Made by a program: the position numbers and the translations under genes. The notes beneath the pieces were generated by a model. The model did not search any database, was not told where the DNA came from, and worked only from the letters and a program-made list of their open reading frames with translations. A DNA stretch of 49,003 bases from Cellulomonas sp. IC4_254 (GTDB taxonomy: Bacteria > Actinomycetota > Actinomycetes > Actinomycetales > Cellulomonadaceae), in contig NZ_JAANNB010000005.1 of assembly GCF_011603975.1 (NCBI RefSeq), positions 1 to 49,003 of the forward strand, in the 5' to 3' direction. This document shows positions 35,206-42,220 of the stretch, piece by piece; position 1 is the stretch's first letter, and every line of letters starts with the position of its first letter.

Positions 35206-36081
35206 GTGACCGCTCCCGATCCGAGCACGCAGGCGCCCCCCGCCGCCGACGACGCCGCCCCGGCCGCGTCCGGCGCACCCGCGCCCGCGCCGGCCCCGTC
35301 CGGCACCCCGCCCGTGTCGGAGCGTGCCCGGCGGCGCCGCCTGACGGCCGAGATCTGGATCGTCCTCGGCCTGTCGCTCGGCCAGTCCGCCGTGTACGCC
35401 GTGGTCAACATCGCCGCCCGGCTCACCGCCGGCACCCCGCTGGCGTCGCAGAGCGCGACGCTCAACGCCAGCCGGTCCGCCCGGCCGTACCTGGACCTGA
35501 CCTACCAGCTGCTGTCGATCGGGTTCGCCCTGGTCCCGGTCGCGCTGGCGCTGTACCTGCTGTCCGCCAACGGCCGGAGCGCCGCCCGCCGGATCGGCCT
35601 CGACGGCTCCCGGCCCGGGCGGGACGTCGGCGTGGGGTTCGGGCTCGCGGCGCTGATCGGGCTGCCGGGCCTCGCCCTGTACGTCGTCGGGCGCGCGGTC
35701 GGGATCACCGTCGAGGTGCAGGCGGCCGCGCTGAACGCCGCCTGGTGGACGGTGCCGGTGCTGATCCTGTCGGCCGTGCAGAACGCGCTGCTAGAGGAGG
35801 TGGTCGTCGTCGGCTACCTGATGGAGCGGCTGCGCGAGCTGCGCTGGCGGACGCCGGCGATCCTGGTCACGTCGGCGGTGCTGCGCGGGTCGTACCACCT
35901 CTACCAGGGCATCGGGCCGTTCGTCGGCAACGTCGTGATGGGCCTGGTGTTCGCCGAGTACTACCGGCGCAGGCGGCGCACCATGCCGCTCGTGGTGGCG
36001 CACACCGTCCTCGACGTGGTGGCGTTCGTCGGCTACGCGCTGATCCCCGTGGCGTGGCGCGAGGCGCTGGGCATCCGCTGA
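35206..36081 (+). CDS. CPBP family intramembrane metalloprotease-like protein
   Basis: The 291-residue protein has a disordered Pro/Ala-rich N-terminus of about 40 residues, then roughly eight membrane helices. ALLEEVVVVGYLMERL holds the EE motif of CPBP (Abi/CAAX) proteases. The Arg of canonical EExxxR is not kept here (EEVVVV). RGSYHLYQG and VVAHTVLDVV supply the two His motifs. Proteolytic activity is plausible but unproved, and substrates are unknown. GTG 35206 follows a leaderless -10. Confidence 0.87.
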   Translation: MTAPDPSTQAPPAADDAAPAASGAPAPAPAPSGTPPVSERARRRRLTAEIWIVLGLSLGQSAVYAVVNIAARLTAGTPLASQSATLNASRSARPYLDLTYQLLSIGFALVPVALALYLLSANGRSAARRIGLDGSRPGRDVGVGFGLAALIGLPGLALYVVGRAVGITVEVQAAALNAAWWTVPVLILSAVQNALLEEVVVVGYLMERLRELRWRTPAILVTSAVLRGSYHLYQGIGPFVGNVVMGLVFAEYYRRRRRTMPLVVAHTVLDVVAFVGYALIPVAWREALGIR

Positions 36082-36094
36082 CGCGGGCGACCGG

Positions 36095-36712
36095 TCAGCC
36101 GGCCGACGGCCCCGCCGCCGGTCCGGCCGACGCGCGCGAGCCCGCCGCGAGCTGCCGGCTCAGCGACCGGGTCGCGAACCCCGAGACCAGCATCACGACG
36201 CCCGCGACGAACGCGAACAGGCCGTACACGGTGAGGATGACGTCGACGGTGCCCTGCGGCTTGATGGCGAGCAGCAGCCCGAACAGGAACCCGATCAGCC
36301 CGAACACCAGCGTCCCGGACCAGGCGAGGTCCCGCGCCCGGTACTGCGTCACGGCCACGACCACCGCCGTGACGCCGAGCACCAGCACCCAGAGCGCGAG
36401 CAGGTAGAACAGCACCAGCGCGGTGACGTCGGGCCACAGCATGATGAGCGCGCCGAACGCGATGCTGACCAGGCCCTCGGCGACGAGCCAGCCGAACCCG
36501 GGCCGCCCGCGCGCGAGCAGCGCCTGCATCAGCACGACGGCGCCGTCGACGACCGCGAACACGCCGAACACCCAGACGAGCGCCACCAGCGTCCCGAGCG
36601 GCTCGACCAGCAGCAGCAGGCCCAGCACGATCATGAGCACGCCCCGGAGCACCGGCAGCCACCAGACCGACCGCAGCACCGCCGCGACCCGGCCCTCCAC
36701 GTCCTGAGCCAC
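36095..36712 (-). CDS. HdeD/DUF308 family membrane protein
   Basis: The 205-residue protein has six hydrophobic helices and the typical opening VWWLPVLRGVLMIVLGLLLLVEP. It has repeated ARGRPGFGWLVAEGLVSIAFGALIMLWP and an Arg/Ala-rich C-terminal tail. The family includes E. coli HdeD (acid resistance), but actinobacterial members are uncharacterised. GTG 36712 was chosen because GGGAGG lies 5 nt upstream; GTG 36775 would add 21 residues without a ribosome site. It is convergent with the CPBP gene, 13 bp apart. Confidence 0.85.
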   Translation of the reverse strand: MAQDVEGRVAAVLRSVWWLPVLRGVLMIVLGLLLLVEPLGTLVALVWVFGVFAVVDGAVVLMQALLARGRPGFGWLVAEGLVSIAFGALIMLWPDVTALVLFYLLALWVLVLGVTAVVVAVTQYRARDLAWSGTLVFGLIGFLFGLLLAIKPQGTVDVILTVYGLFAFVAGVVMLVSGFATRSLSRQLAAGSRASAGPAAGPSAG

Positions 36713-36789
36713 GTGCGCCTCCCGGTGGTCGAGCCGTCCGTCCGCCGCCCGTCCGGCGGCGTCCTCGCCGGTCACGCTAGCCCCCGGGA

Positions 36790-36833
36790 GTCATCCTCGC
36801 GACGGAGAGCCGTCCCGACGGGCGTCATCCTCG
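36790..36833. repeat. Direct repeat GTCATCCTCG, 34 bp apart
   Basis: Copies at 36790-36799 and 36824-36833 flank a GC-rich palindrome-like stretch in the divergent gap between the HdeD-like and flippase-fusion genes. This could be a pair of regulator half-sites or chance. Confidence 0.35.
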
Positions 36834-36890
36834 AGGACGGAAATACGCACGGCACGCACGCACCGGCCACCCGGGACGACCCGCGCTGCC

Positions 36891-36896
36891 TAGACT
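36891..36896 (+). promoter_or_regulatory. Leaderless -10 of the pseudokinase/flippase gene
   Basis: TAGACT is followed by 7 nt and ATG 36904 with no ribosome site. Confidence 0.5.
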
Positions 36897-36903
36897 CGCG
36901 ACC

Positions 36904-39471
36904 ATGCCCGACGCCTCGACCAGCGCGCCGGCGGCGCCCGGTCGACCCGACGGGCCCGCCGCGGCCGAGCGCAACCAGGTGCCGCTCGACGGCCTGGGCC
37001 GGCCGCAGGTCCTCGACACGCCCGCGGTCCGGGTGCACCACCCGAGCGACCTGCTCGGCGTCGTGCTCAGCCTGGTCGGGGCCGTCGCCGTCATGGCGCT
37101 GGCCACCTACGCGCACAACACGACGTCGGGCGTCGCCGAGGACGTGCAGGGCTTCGCGTCGCTGCTCCGGCAGATCCTCGTCGTGCCGGTCGCCCTGCTG
37201 GAGACCGTCGTCACGTACCTCGTGCCGATCGCCGTGCTGACCGAGCTGGCGCTGCGGCGGCTGGGGCGGCAGATGGTCGAGGCCTCGATCGCCGCGATCG
37301 TCGCCGTGCTGGCCGCGGCGGGGGTCGCCTGGCTGGTCCAGCACCTCGGCTCCGAGCAGCTGGTCGCGGGCCTGTCGGTGCGGCTGAACGGCCGGCTCAC
37401 GCTCTCGATCCCCGAGTACATCGCGCTGATCGCGGGGCTGCTGACCGCCACCGGCCCCCGCACCCGCCGGCGCACCGTCTCCTGGTCCTGGAACCTGGTC
37501 TGGGTAGCCGTCGGCGTCATGGTCATCACCGCGGGCGCGTCCCTGCCGGGCGTCGCGGTCGCGCTGCTGATCGGCCGCGCGTCCGGGCTCGCCGTCCGGT
37601 ACGTCTCCGGCGTCCGGTCGGAGCGTGCCTACGGCGCGAGCCTGGTCGCGGGCGTGCGCCGCGCCGGCTGGGAGCCGCGGGTCCTGGTCCGGGTGCCCGA
37701 CGAGGACGACGACGCCGCCGACGACGCGGACCACCGCCGGCCGGACCTCCAGGGCACGCCGGGCACCCCGGCCGTCCCCGCCAGCGCCGGCGCCCGCGCG
37801 GCCGTCCGGTACGCCGACCACCGCGCGTACGAGATGGTGACCGAGGACGGCCGCGAGCTCGACGTCCTCGTGCTCGACGGCGACCGCCAGGTCATCGGCT
37901 TCCTGAGCCGGCTGTGGCGGTCCCTGCGGCTGCGCGGCCTCGACGGCCGGTCCGTGGTCTCGCTCCGGCAGGCCGCCGAGCGCGCCGCCCTGCTGTCGTA
38001 CACCGCCACCGCCGCGGGCGTCCGCACCCCGGCGCTGCGCGGCATCGCCGAGGCGGACTCCTCGATGCTGCTCGTGCAGGACCCGGTGCCGGCGGCCACC
38101 TCGCTGGCGGACCTCGACCCCGAGGTCATCACCGACGACGTGCTGCGCGCGATCTGGGCCCAGCTCGGCACGGCGCACGAGGCCGGGCTCGCGCACCGGG
38201 CCCTCACGAGCGACGTGATCCTCGTGGCGGACGGCCCGGACGACCCGACCGTCTGGCTGGTCGGCTGGGACCAGGGCGACGTCGCGTCCTCGGAGCTCGC
38301 CCAGCGGATGGACCGCACGCAGATGGTCGCGCTGCTCGCGCTCCGCGTCGGGCCCGCCCGGGCCCTGGAGTCGGCGGTCGCCGTGCTGCCCGAGGGCGAC
38401 ATCGCGGCGATCGGCCCGCTGCTGCAGACCATCACCCTGCCCCGCCGCACCCGCGAGGAGCTGCGCGCGCACAAGGAGGTGCTGGCCGAGCTGCGGTCCG
38501 CCCTGGTGGCGCGGCTGCCCGAGGCCGACGTCGAGCCGGTGCAGCTGGTCCGGTTCGGCGCGCGCGCCGTGCTGACGATCCTGCTCACCACGGCCGCCGT
38601 CATCATCCTGCTGACCTCGATCAACCTGCAGACCATCCTCGACGCGCTGTCGACGACGGACTGGCGGCTGAGCGTCCTGGCCTTTCTGCTCGGCATGGCG
38701 ACGCTGTTCGGGGCCGCGCTGTCGCTGGTGGCGTTCTCGCCCGTGAAGCTGTCGCTGTGGCGGGCGTCCGTCGCCCAGTCGGCGTCGACGTTCGTGGCGC
38801 TCGCCGCGCCGGCCGGCATCGGGCCGGCGGCGATCAACCTGCGGCTGCTCACGCGGCGGGGCACGTCGACGTCGCTGGCGACGGCGACGGTCGCGCTCGT
38901 GCAGGTGTCGCACTTCGTGGTGACGCTGCCGATGCTGCTCGTGCTGTCGGTGGCGTCCGGGACGAACCAGCTCGAGCGGTTCACGGTCTCGCCCACCGTG
39001 GTCGTCGTGATCGGCGTCCTCGCCGCGATGATCGGCGCCGCGCTGCTCGTGCCGAAGGTGCGCCAGTGGGTGGCCGCCAAGACCCTCCCGACGGTGCAGC
39101 AGACCTGGCCCCGGCTGATCGAGGTGGTCGGGCACCCGTTCCGGCTCGCGGTCGGCCTCGCCGGCAACCTCATCACGACGTTCGGCTACATCCTCGCCTT
39201 CGAGGTGTGCCTGCTCGCGTTCAACCAGCACCTCTCGCTGGTGCAGGTCGCGATCGTCTACCTGGCCGGCAACACCGCCGGGTCGATCGCCCCGACGCCG
39301 GGCGGCATCGGCACCACCGAGATCGCGCTGGCGGGCGCGCTGACGGTCATCGGCGTGAACCCCGGCGTGGCGACCTCCGTGGCGGTGCTGTTCCGGGTGC
39401 TCACCTACTGGCTGCGCATCCCGGTCGGCTGGGCGTCGATGCGGTACATGCAGCGCGTCGGCGAGCTCTGA
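36904..39471 (+). CDS. Flippase-like protein with fused pseudokinase-like domain
   Basis: The 855-residue membrane protein has three parts. The N-terminal part (about 45-230) has around six helices. A cytoplasmic middle part (about 305-545) resembles a degenerate protein kinase: LDVLVLDGDRQVIGFLSRLWR, HEAGLAHRALTSDVILV near 424 in the catalytic-loop position (HRA, not HRD), and WLVGWDQGD near 450 in the DFG position. The C-terminal part (about 549-855) matches the lysylphosphatidylglycerol-synthase/YbhN flippase-like family, with GIGTTEIALAGALTVIGV. The inferred role is lipid or polyprenol-linked substrate translocation with a regulatory pseudokinase. The transcript looks leaderless. Confidence 0.85.
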   Translation: MPDASTSAPAAPGRPDGPAAAERNQVPLDGLGRPQVLDTPAVRVHHPSDLLGVVLSLVGAVAVMALATYAHNTTSGVAEDVQGFASLLRQILVVPVALLETVVTYLVPIAVLTELALRRLGRQMVEASIAAIVAVLAAAGVAWLVQHLGSEQLVAGLSVRLNGRLTLSIPEYIALIAGLLTATGPRTRRRTVSWSWNLVWVAVGVMVITAGASLPGVAVALLIGRASGLAVRYVSGVRSERAYGASLVAGVRRAGWEPRVLVRVPDEDDDAADDADHRRPDLQGTPGTPAVPASAGARAAVRYADHRAYEMVTEDGRELDVLVLDGDRQVIGFLSRLWRSLRLRGLDGRSVVSLRQAAERAALLSYTATAAGVRTPALRGIAEADSSMLLVQDPVPAATSLADLDPEVITDDVLRAIWAQLGTAHEAGLAHRALTSDVILVADGPDDPTVWLVGWDQGDVASSELAQRMDRTQMVALLALRVGPARALESAVAVLPEGDIAAIGPLLQTITLPRRTREELRAHKEVLAELRSALVARLPEADVEPVQLVRFGARAVLTILLTTAAVIILLTSINLQTILDALSTTDWRLSVLAFLLGMATLFGAALSLVAFSPVKLSLWRASVAQSASTFVALAAPAGIGPAAINLRLLTRRGTSTSLATATVALVQVSHFVVTLPMLLVLSVASGTNQLERFTVSPTVVVVIGVLAAMIGAALLVPKVRQWVAAKTLPTVQQTWPRLIEVVGHPFRLAVGLAGNLITTFGYILAFEVCLLAFNQHLSLVQVAIVYLAGNTAGSIAPTPGGIGTTEIALAGALTVIGVNPGVATSVAVLFRVLTYWLRIPVGWASMRYMQRVGEL

Positions 39472-39504
39472 CCCGGGCCGATCCACGCCCTGCGGGCACG
39501 CCGA

Positions 39505-39534
39505 CGGGCGCCCGGCGCGGTACGCGGGCGCCCG
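39505..39534. terminator. Bidirectional terminator hairpin
   Basis: Two CGGGCGCCCG palindromes (39505-39514 and 39525-39534) pair across a 10-nt loop. They lie between the convergent flippase-fusion gene and the riboswitch-controlled small ORF, and can end transcription from both sides. Confidence 0.65.
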
Positions 39535-39546
39535 GGGGGCGTGCGG

Positions 39547-39717
39547 TCAGGAGGCGGCGGTGCACTCGCGCTGCGCGGGGACCCGGTCCCCGTGCGTGGC
39601 GAGGGTCGCCGCGATGCGGGACCAGGAGGAGAGCCGGGTCGCGGTGCGCCCGGTCACGTCGGAGCGGAGGTCGGAGCCCTCACGCTCGGCCGGCTCGTAG
39701 AAGCCGCGCTGTTCCAT
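39547..39717 (-). CDS. 56-residue orphan protein under riboswitch control
   Basis: The protein MEQRGFYEPAEREGSDLRSD... is 56 residues long. It is polar, with a Ser/Trp patch SSWSRIAATLA that could form an amphipathic helix, and one Cys near the C-terminus. No family is recognised. ATG 39717 has GAAGG 8 nt upstream. The frame continues upstream through the riboswitch, but translation there is not protein-like. It is the only gene between the c-di-GMP-I riboswitch and the terminator at 39505-39534, so it is the probable regulated product. Confidence 0.72.
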   Translation of the reverse strand: MEQRGFYEPAEREGSDLRSDVTGRTATRLSSWSRIAATLATHGDRVPAQRECTAAS

Positions 39718-39730
39718 GGCAGATCCTTCG

Positions 39731-39808
39731 TTCGGCAGCCCGGCTGACCTGCGGGGGTCCCGTGGCTTTGCGTCCCCTCCTCGCGGAGGGTTTGCCCTTG
39801 TCGCTGAC
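39731..39808 (-). ncRNA. Cyclic di-GMP-I (GEMM) riboswitch
   Basis: Read on the minus strand, conserved GEMM-I elements occur in order: GGGCAAACC (39797-39789), a stem CTCC/GGAG capped by a GCGA GNRA tetraloop (39784-39781), GGGACGCAAAGCC (39776-39764), ACGGGACCCCCG, and AGGTCAGCCGGGCTGCC (39750-39734). The order, tetraloop and spacing match the Vc2-type aptamer. The Shine-Dalgarno of the 56-residue ORF starts 2-3 nt after it. The minus-strand -10 TACAGT (39815-39820) puts the RNA start at about 39808. Ligand choice (c-di-GMP versus cGAMP) is inferred from the retained GGG. Confidence 0.88.
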
Positions 39809-39814
39809 ACGGCG

Positions 39815-39820
39815 ACTGTA
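39815..39820 (-). promoter_or_regulatory. Promoter of the riboswitch transcript
   Basis: TACAGT on the minus strand fits TAnnnT. TTCCGC 18 bp upstream is a poor -35. The predicted start falls at the first bases of the aptamer. Confidence 0.55.
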
Positions 39821-39846
39821 GGCCCGGCGCGCGGCCGAGCGGAAGG

Positions 39847-39869
39847 GGGCGGACGCGAAACGTCCGCCC
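39847..39869 (-). terminator. Terminator after the penicillin-binding lipoprotein gene
   Basis: GGGCGGACG (39847-39855) pairs with CGTCCGCCC (39861-39869) across CGAAA. It lies 110 bp beyond the PBP stop on the minus strand and just before the riboswitch promoter. Confidence 0.65.
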
Positions 39870-39978
39870 AGAACACGCATTTCACCCACTCGGGCCAAAG
39901 CGGACAAATCGCACGGAGAGCGCGTCCCCGCCACGACGGACGGCGCTTTCCGATGAATGCGCAGGTCACACCCGCTTT

Positions 39979-41931
39979 TCAGGCCGCCGGCACCGCCACC
40001 GCCCGGAGGAACGACTCGAGCAGCGGCCCCGAGGTCGTCGAGCCGAAGTCGCCGGTCTCGACGAACACCGCGACCGCCAGGTCACCCTGCGCCGCGATCA
40101 TCCACGCGTGGTTCTGCAGGTCGGCGCCCGACCCGTACTGCGCGGTGCCGGACTTGGCGATCACCTCGGGACCGGGCACGTCCTGCAGGAGCTCGCCGCC
40201 GCCCTCGGTGACCACGGCGCGCATCATCGACCGCAGCGCGTCCGCCTCGGCCGCCGTGAGCGGCTGCTCCGGCTCCGGGGCGGCCGTCGCGGTCTCCGCG
40301 CCGCCGAGCAGGAGCCGCGGCGTGACCCGGGCGCCCGCCGCGACCGACGCCGCGACCGTCGCCATGCCGAGCGGCGTGGCCTGCACCCGCGCCTGGCCGA
40401 TCATCGACGCGGCGTGGTCGGTGCCCCCGGTGGCCTCGGCCGGCACCTCGCCCAGCGTCGCCGCGAACCCCAGGTCGGCGTCCGCGACCAGCCCCAGGGA
40501 CGCCGCCGCGGCGGCGAGCGCCTCCTGCGGCGCGGTGTCCGCCGCGGTGAGGAACGCGGTGTTGCACGACTCGGCGACCGCGGTGCGCAGGGTGATGTCG
40601 CCCAGGGCGTCCGCCGGGTACCCGGGGTAGTTCTGGAACGTCCGGCCGTCGACGGAGGCGGTCTCCGGGCAGGTGACCGTGCTGTCCGGGGTCAGGCCGG
40701 CCCGGAGCAGCGCGAGCGACGACGCGACCTTGAACGTCGACCCGGGCGCGTACAGGCCCAGCGTCGCGGTCGACATGCCCCCACCGCCCGGACCGCTGGC
40801 GGCGGCGAGGACCTCGCCGGTCGACGGCCGGATCGCCACGATCGCGCTCGCGCTGTCCGTCACCGTCGCCACCAGGTCCTCGGCGGCCTGCTGCACGCCG
40901 GGGTCGAGCGTCGTGCGCAGCGGCTCGCCGACCTGGGGTTCCACGTGGAACAGCTCGCGCTCCTGCGCGCCGCCCGCGCTCGCGACGACCGTGAGCCCGG
41001 GCTCGCCGCGCAGCTGCTCGTCGAACTGGGCCTGCAGGCCGCTCAGGCCGGCCAGGTCGCCCGCGACCACCGCGCCGTCCGAGTCCTCGACCACCTCCGC
41101 CGTGGCCGGCCCGACCGTGCCGAGCACCGGGCGCGCGAACGCACGGTTCGGCGCCAGCGGCAGCTCGGTCGCGATCATGTTGACGCCCGGCAGCAGCCCC
41201 AGCGCCCCCCGGTCGTAGCCCGCGTCGTCCGCGCGCACCACGATCGCCTCGACGAACGCCTTCTCCCCCGCCGCCGCGACCTGCGCCGCGTAGGCCTCCG
41301 GGTCCAGGCCGAGCGCCGCGGCGAGCCCCCGGGCCGCCGCGTCCGCGTCCGCCCCGGCGACCCGCGTCTTGTCGATGCCGATGCGGAACACCGGCCGGGA
41401 CTCCACCAGCACCGCGTCGCCCGCGCCGAGCACGTCCGCGCGCTCGGCCTGCACCCGGTGCACCTGCAGGCCCTCGCCGGCCGCGAGGTCCGGCGCCAGC
41501 AGCATCGTCGACCACCGGGCGCGCCACTCGCCGTCGACCTCGGCCAGGTTGGCGTGCGTGCTGTACGTCCAGGCCGTGGTGCTGCTGCCGACGTCCCAGG
41601 TGAAGGTCAGCTCGACCGAGGCGGCCGCGTCGTCGTCCGCCGCGGCCACGACATCGCCCGCGACGACCTCCGGCTGCCACGGGTCGAGGCCCTCGTAGGC
41701 GGCGGTGCGCGCCTCGACCGCCTCGGCGGCGGTCGCGCCGTCCAGCGGGACGTCCGCGAAGTCGCCGGACGCGAGCGCGTCCGCGAGGGCGTCGGCGGTC
41801 CGCTGCCGGTCGTCCGGCCCGCCCGAGCACGCCGCGAGCGCGCCGACCAGCGCGAGCACCACCCCGACGGCGACCCCGCGCCGTCCGGCGACCCGACCCC
41901 CTGCGACCCGCACCGGCCTCACACGCCTCAC
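39979..41931 (-). CDS. Penicillin-binding transpeptidase lipoprotein (NTF2-like N-terminal domain)
   Basis: The 650-residue class B-type PBP has a signal peptide and lipobox ALAAC (C35). An NTF2-like/MecA-type N-terminal domain (about 40-150), a dimerisation domain, and the transpeptidase domain follow. The catalytic motifs are STFK (398-401), SCN (455-457) and KSGT (593-596), all intact. It crosslinks peptidoglycan outside the membrane. The N-terminal domain is the type found in low-affinity MecA-like PBPs. GTG 41931 has GGAGGG directly before it; GTG 41922, three codons later, has better spacing. Confidence 0.92.
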   Translation of the reverse strand: MRRVRPVRVAGGRVAGRRGVAVGVVLALVGALAACSGGPDDRQRTADALADALASGDFADVPLDGATAAEAVEARTAAYEGLDPWQPEVVAGDVVAAADDDAAASVELTFTWDVGSSTTAWTYSTHANLAEVDGEWRARWSTMLLAPDLAAGEGLQVHRVQAERADVLGAGDAVLVESRPVFRIGIDKTRVAGADADAAARGLAAALGLDPEAYAAQVAAAGEKAFVEAIVVRADDAGYDRGALGLLPGVNMIATELPLAPNRAFARPVLGTVGPATAEVVEDSDGAVVAGDLAGLSGLQAQFDEQLRGEPGLTVVASAGGAQERELFHVEPQVGEPLRTTLDPGVQQAAEDLVATVTDSASAIVAIRPSTGEVLAAASGPGGGGMSTATLGLYAPGSTFKVASSLALLRAGLTPDSTVTCPETASVDGRTFQNYPGYPADALGDITLRTAVAESCNTAFLTAADTAPQEALAAAAASLGLVADADLGFAATLGEVPAEATGGTDHAASMIGQARVQATPLGMATVAASVAAGARVTPRLLLGGAETATAAPEPEQPLTAAEADALRSMMRAVVTEGGGELLQDVPGPEVIAKSGTAQYGSGADLQNHAWMIAAQGDLAVAVFVETGDFGSTTSGPLLESFLRAVAVPAA

Positions 41932-42086
41932 CCCTCCGCTGCCTCCCGGGGCGACGCGCCGCCGGCACGGTCAGCCTAGGGACCGCGACCTGCACCCACG
42001 GGCCGTTCCGGGCACGGATCCGAGGACGTGCTGTGCGCGTCCTGTGCGCACGGCGCCGGGTCGCGGGCCGGCGTCCCCGCCAGCGG

Positions 42087-42115
42087 TTGACGATCGCCCG
42101 CCTCGCCTCTGGAAT
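42087..42115 (+). promoter_or_regulatory. Promoter of the CNNM leader transcript
   Basis: The -35 TTGACG (42087-42092) and -10 TGGAAT (42110-42115) are separated by 17 bp. The predicted start is the ATG at 42122, 6 nt after the -10, so the leader ORF would be leaderless. Confidence 0.7.
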
Positions 42116-42121
42116 GGTGCG

Positions 42122-42220
42122 ATGTCGCCTCCTGACCAGCCCTGCAGTCCCGTGCGGCGAGCCCGCACCACCCCGGGCGGCCCGACGGCCCGCGCCGACC
42201 GCACGGGGGCTCGCCGCTGA
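42122..42220 (+). CDS. Leader peptide ORF, proline-rich, coupled to the CNNM transporter
   Basis: The 32-codon ORF begins MSPPDQPCSPVRRAR and continues with Pro/Arg/Ala/Gly residues. It starts 6 nt after a -10 element, with no Shine-Dalgarno. It ends in TGA overlapping the transporter ATG (TGATG at 42218-42222), so termination positions ribosomes on the next start. Its early PPD, then Pro-containing run, then Arg-rich segment resembles the layout of the Salmonella MgtL leader, where proline codons and Mg2+-dependent ribosome behaviour control a Mg2+ transporter. It may be regulatory, not a functional protein. Confidence 0.55.
   Translation: MSPPDQPCSPVRRARTTPGGPTARADRTGARR
42149..42217 (+). 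promoter_or_regulatory. Mutually exclusive hairpins in the CNNM leader
   Basis: One segment can pair three ways. CCCGTGCGG (42149-42157) is complementary to CCGCACGGG (42199-42207). GCGGCGAGCCC (42154-42164) is complementary to GGGCTCGCCGC (42207-42217), which covers the ribosome site of the transporter. GTGCGG (42152-42157) pairs with CCGCAC (42163-42168). Ribosome position in the leader ORF would choose among them. Confidence 0.6.

Noticed and set aside
42033-42219. Longer frames running through the CNNM leader region as alternative genes
   Set aside because: They show no family features, and the -10, the short uORF and TGATG coupling explain the region better.
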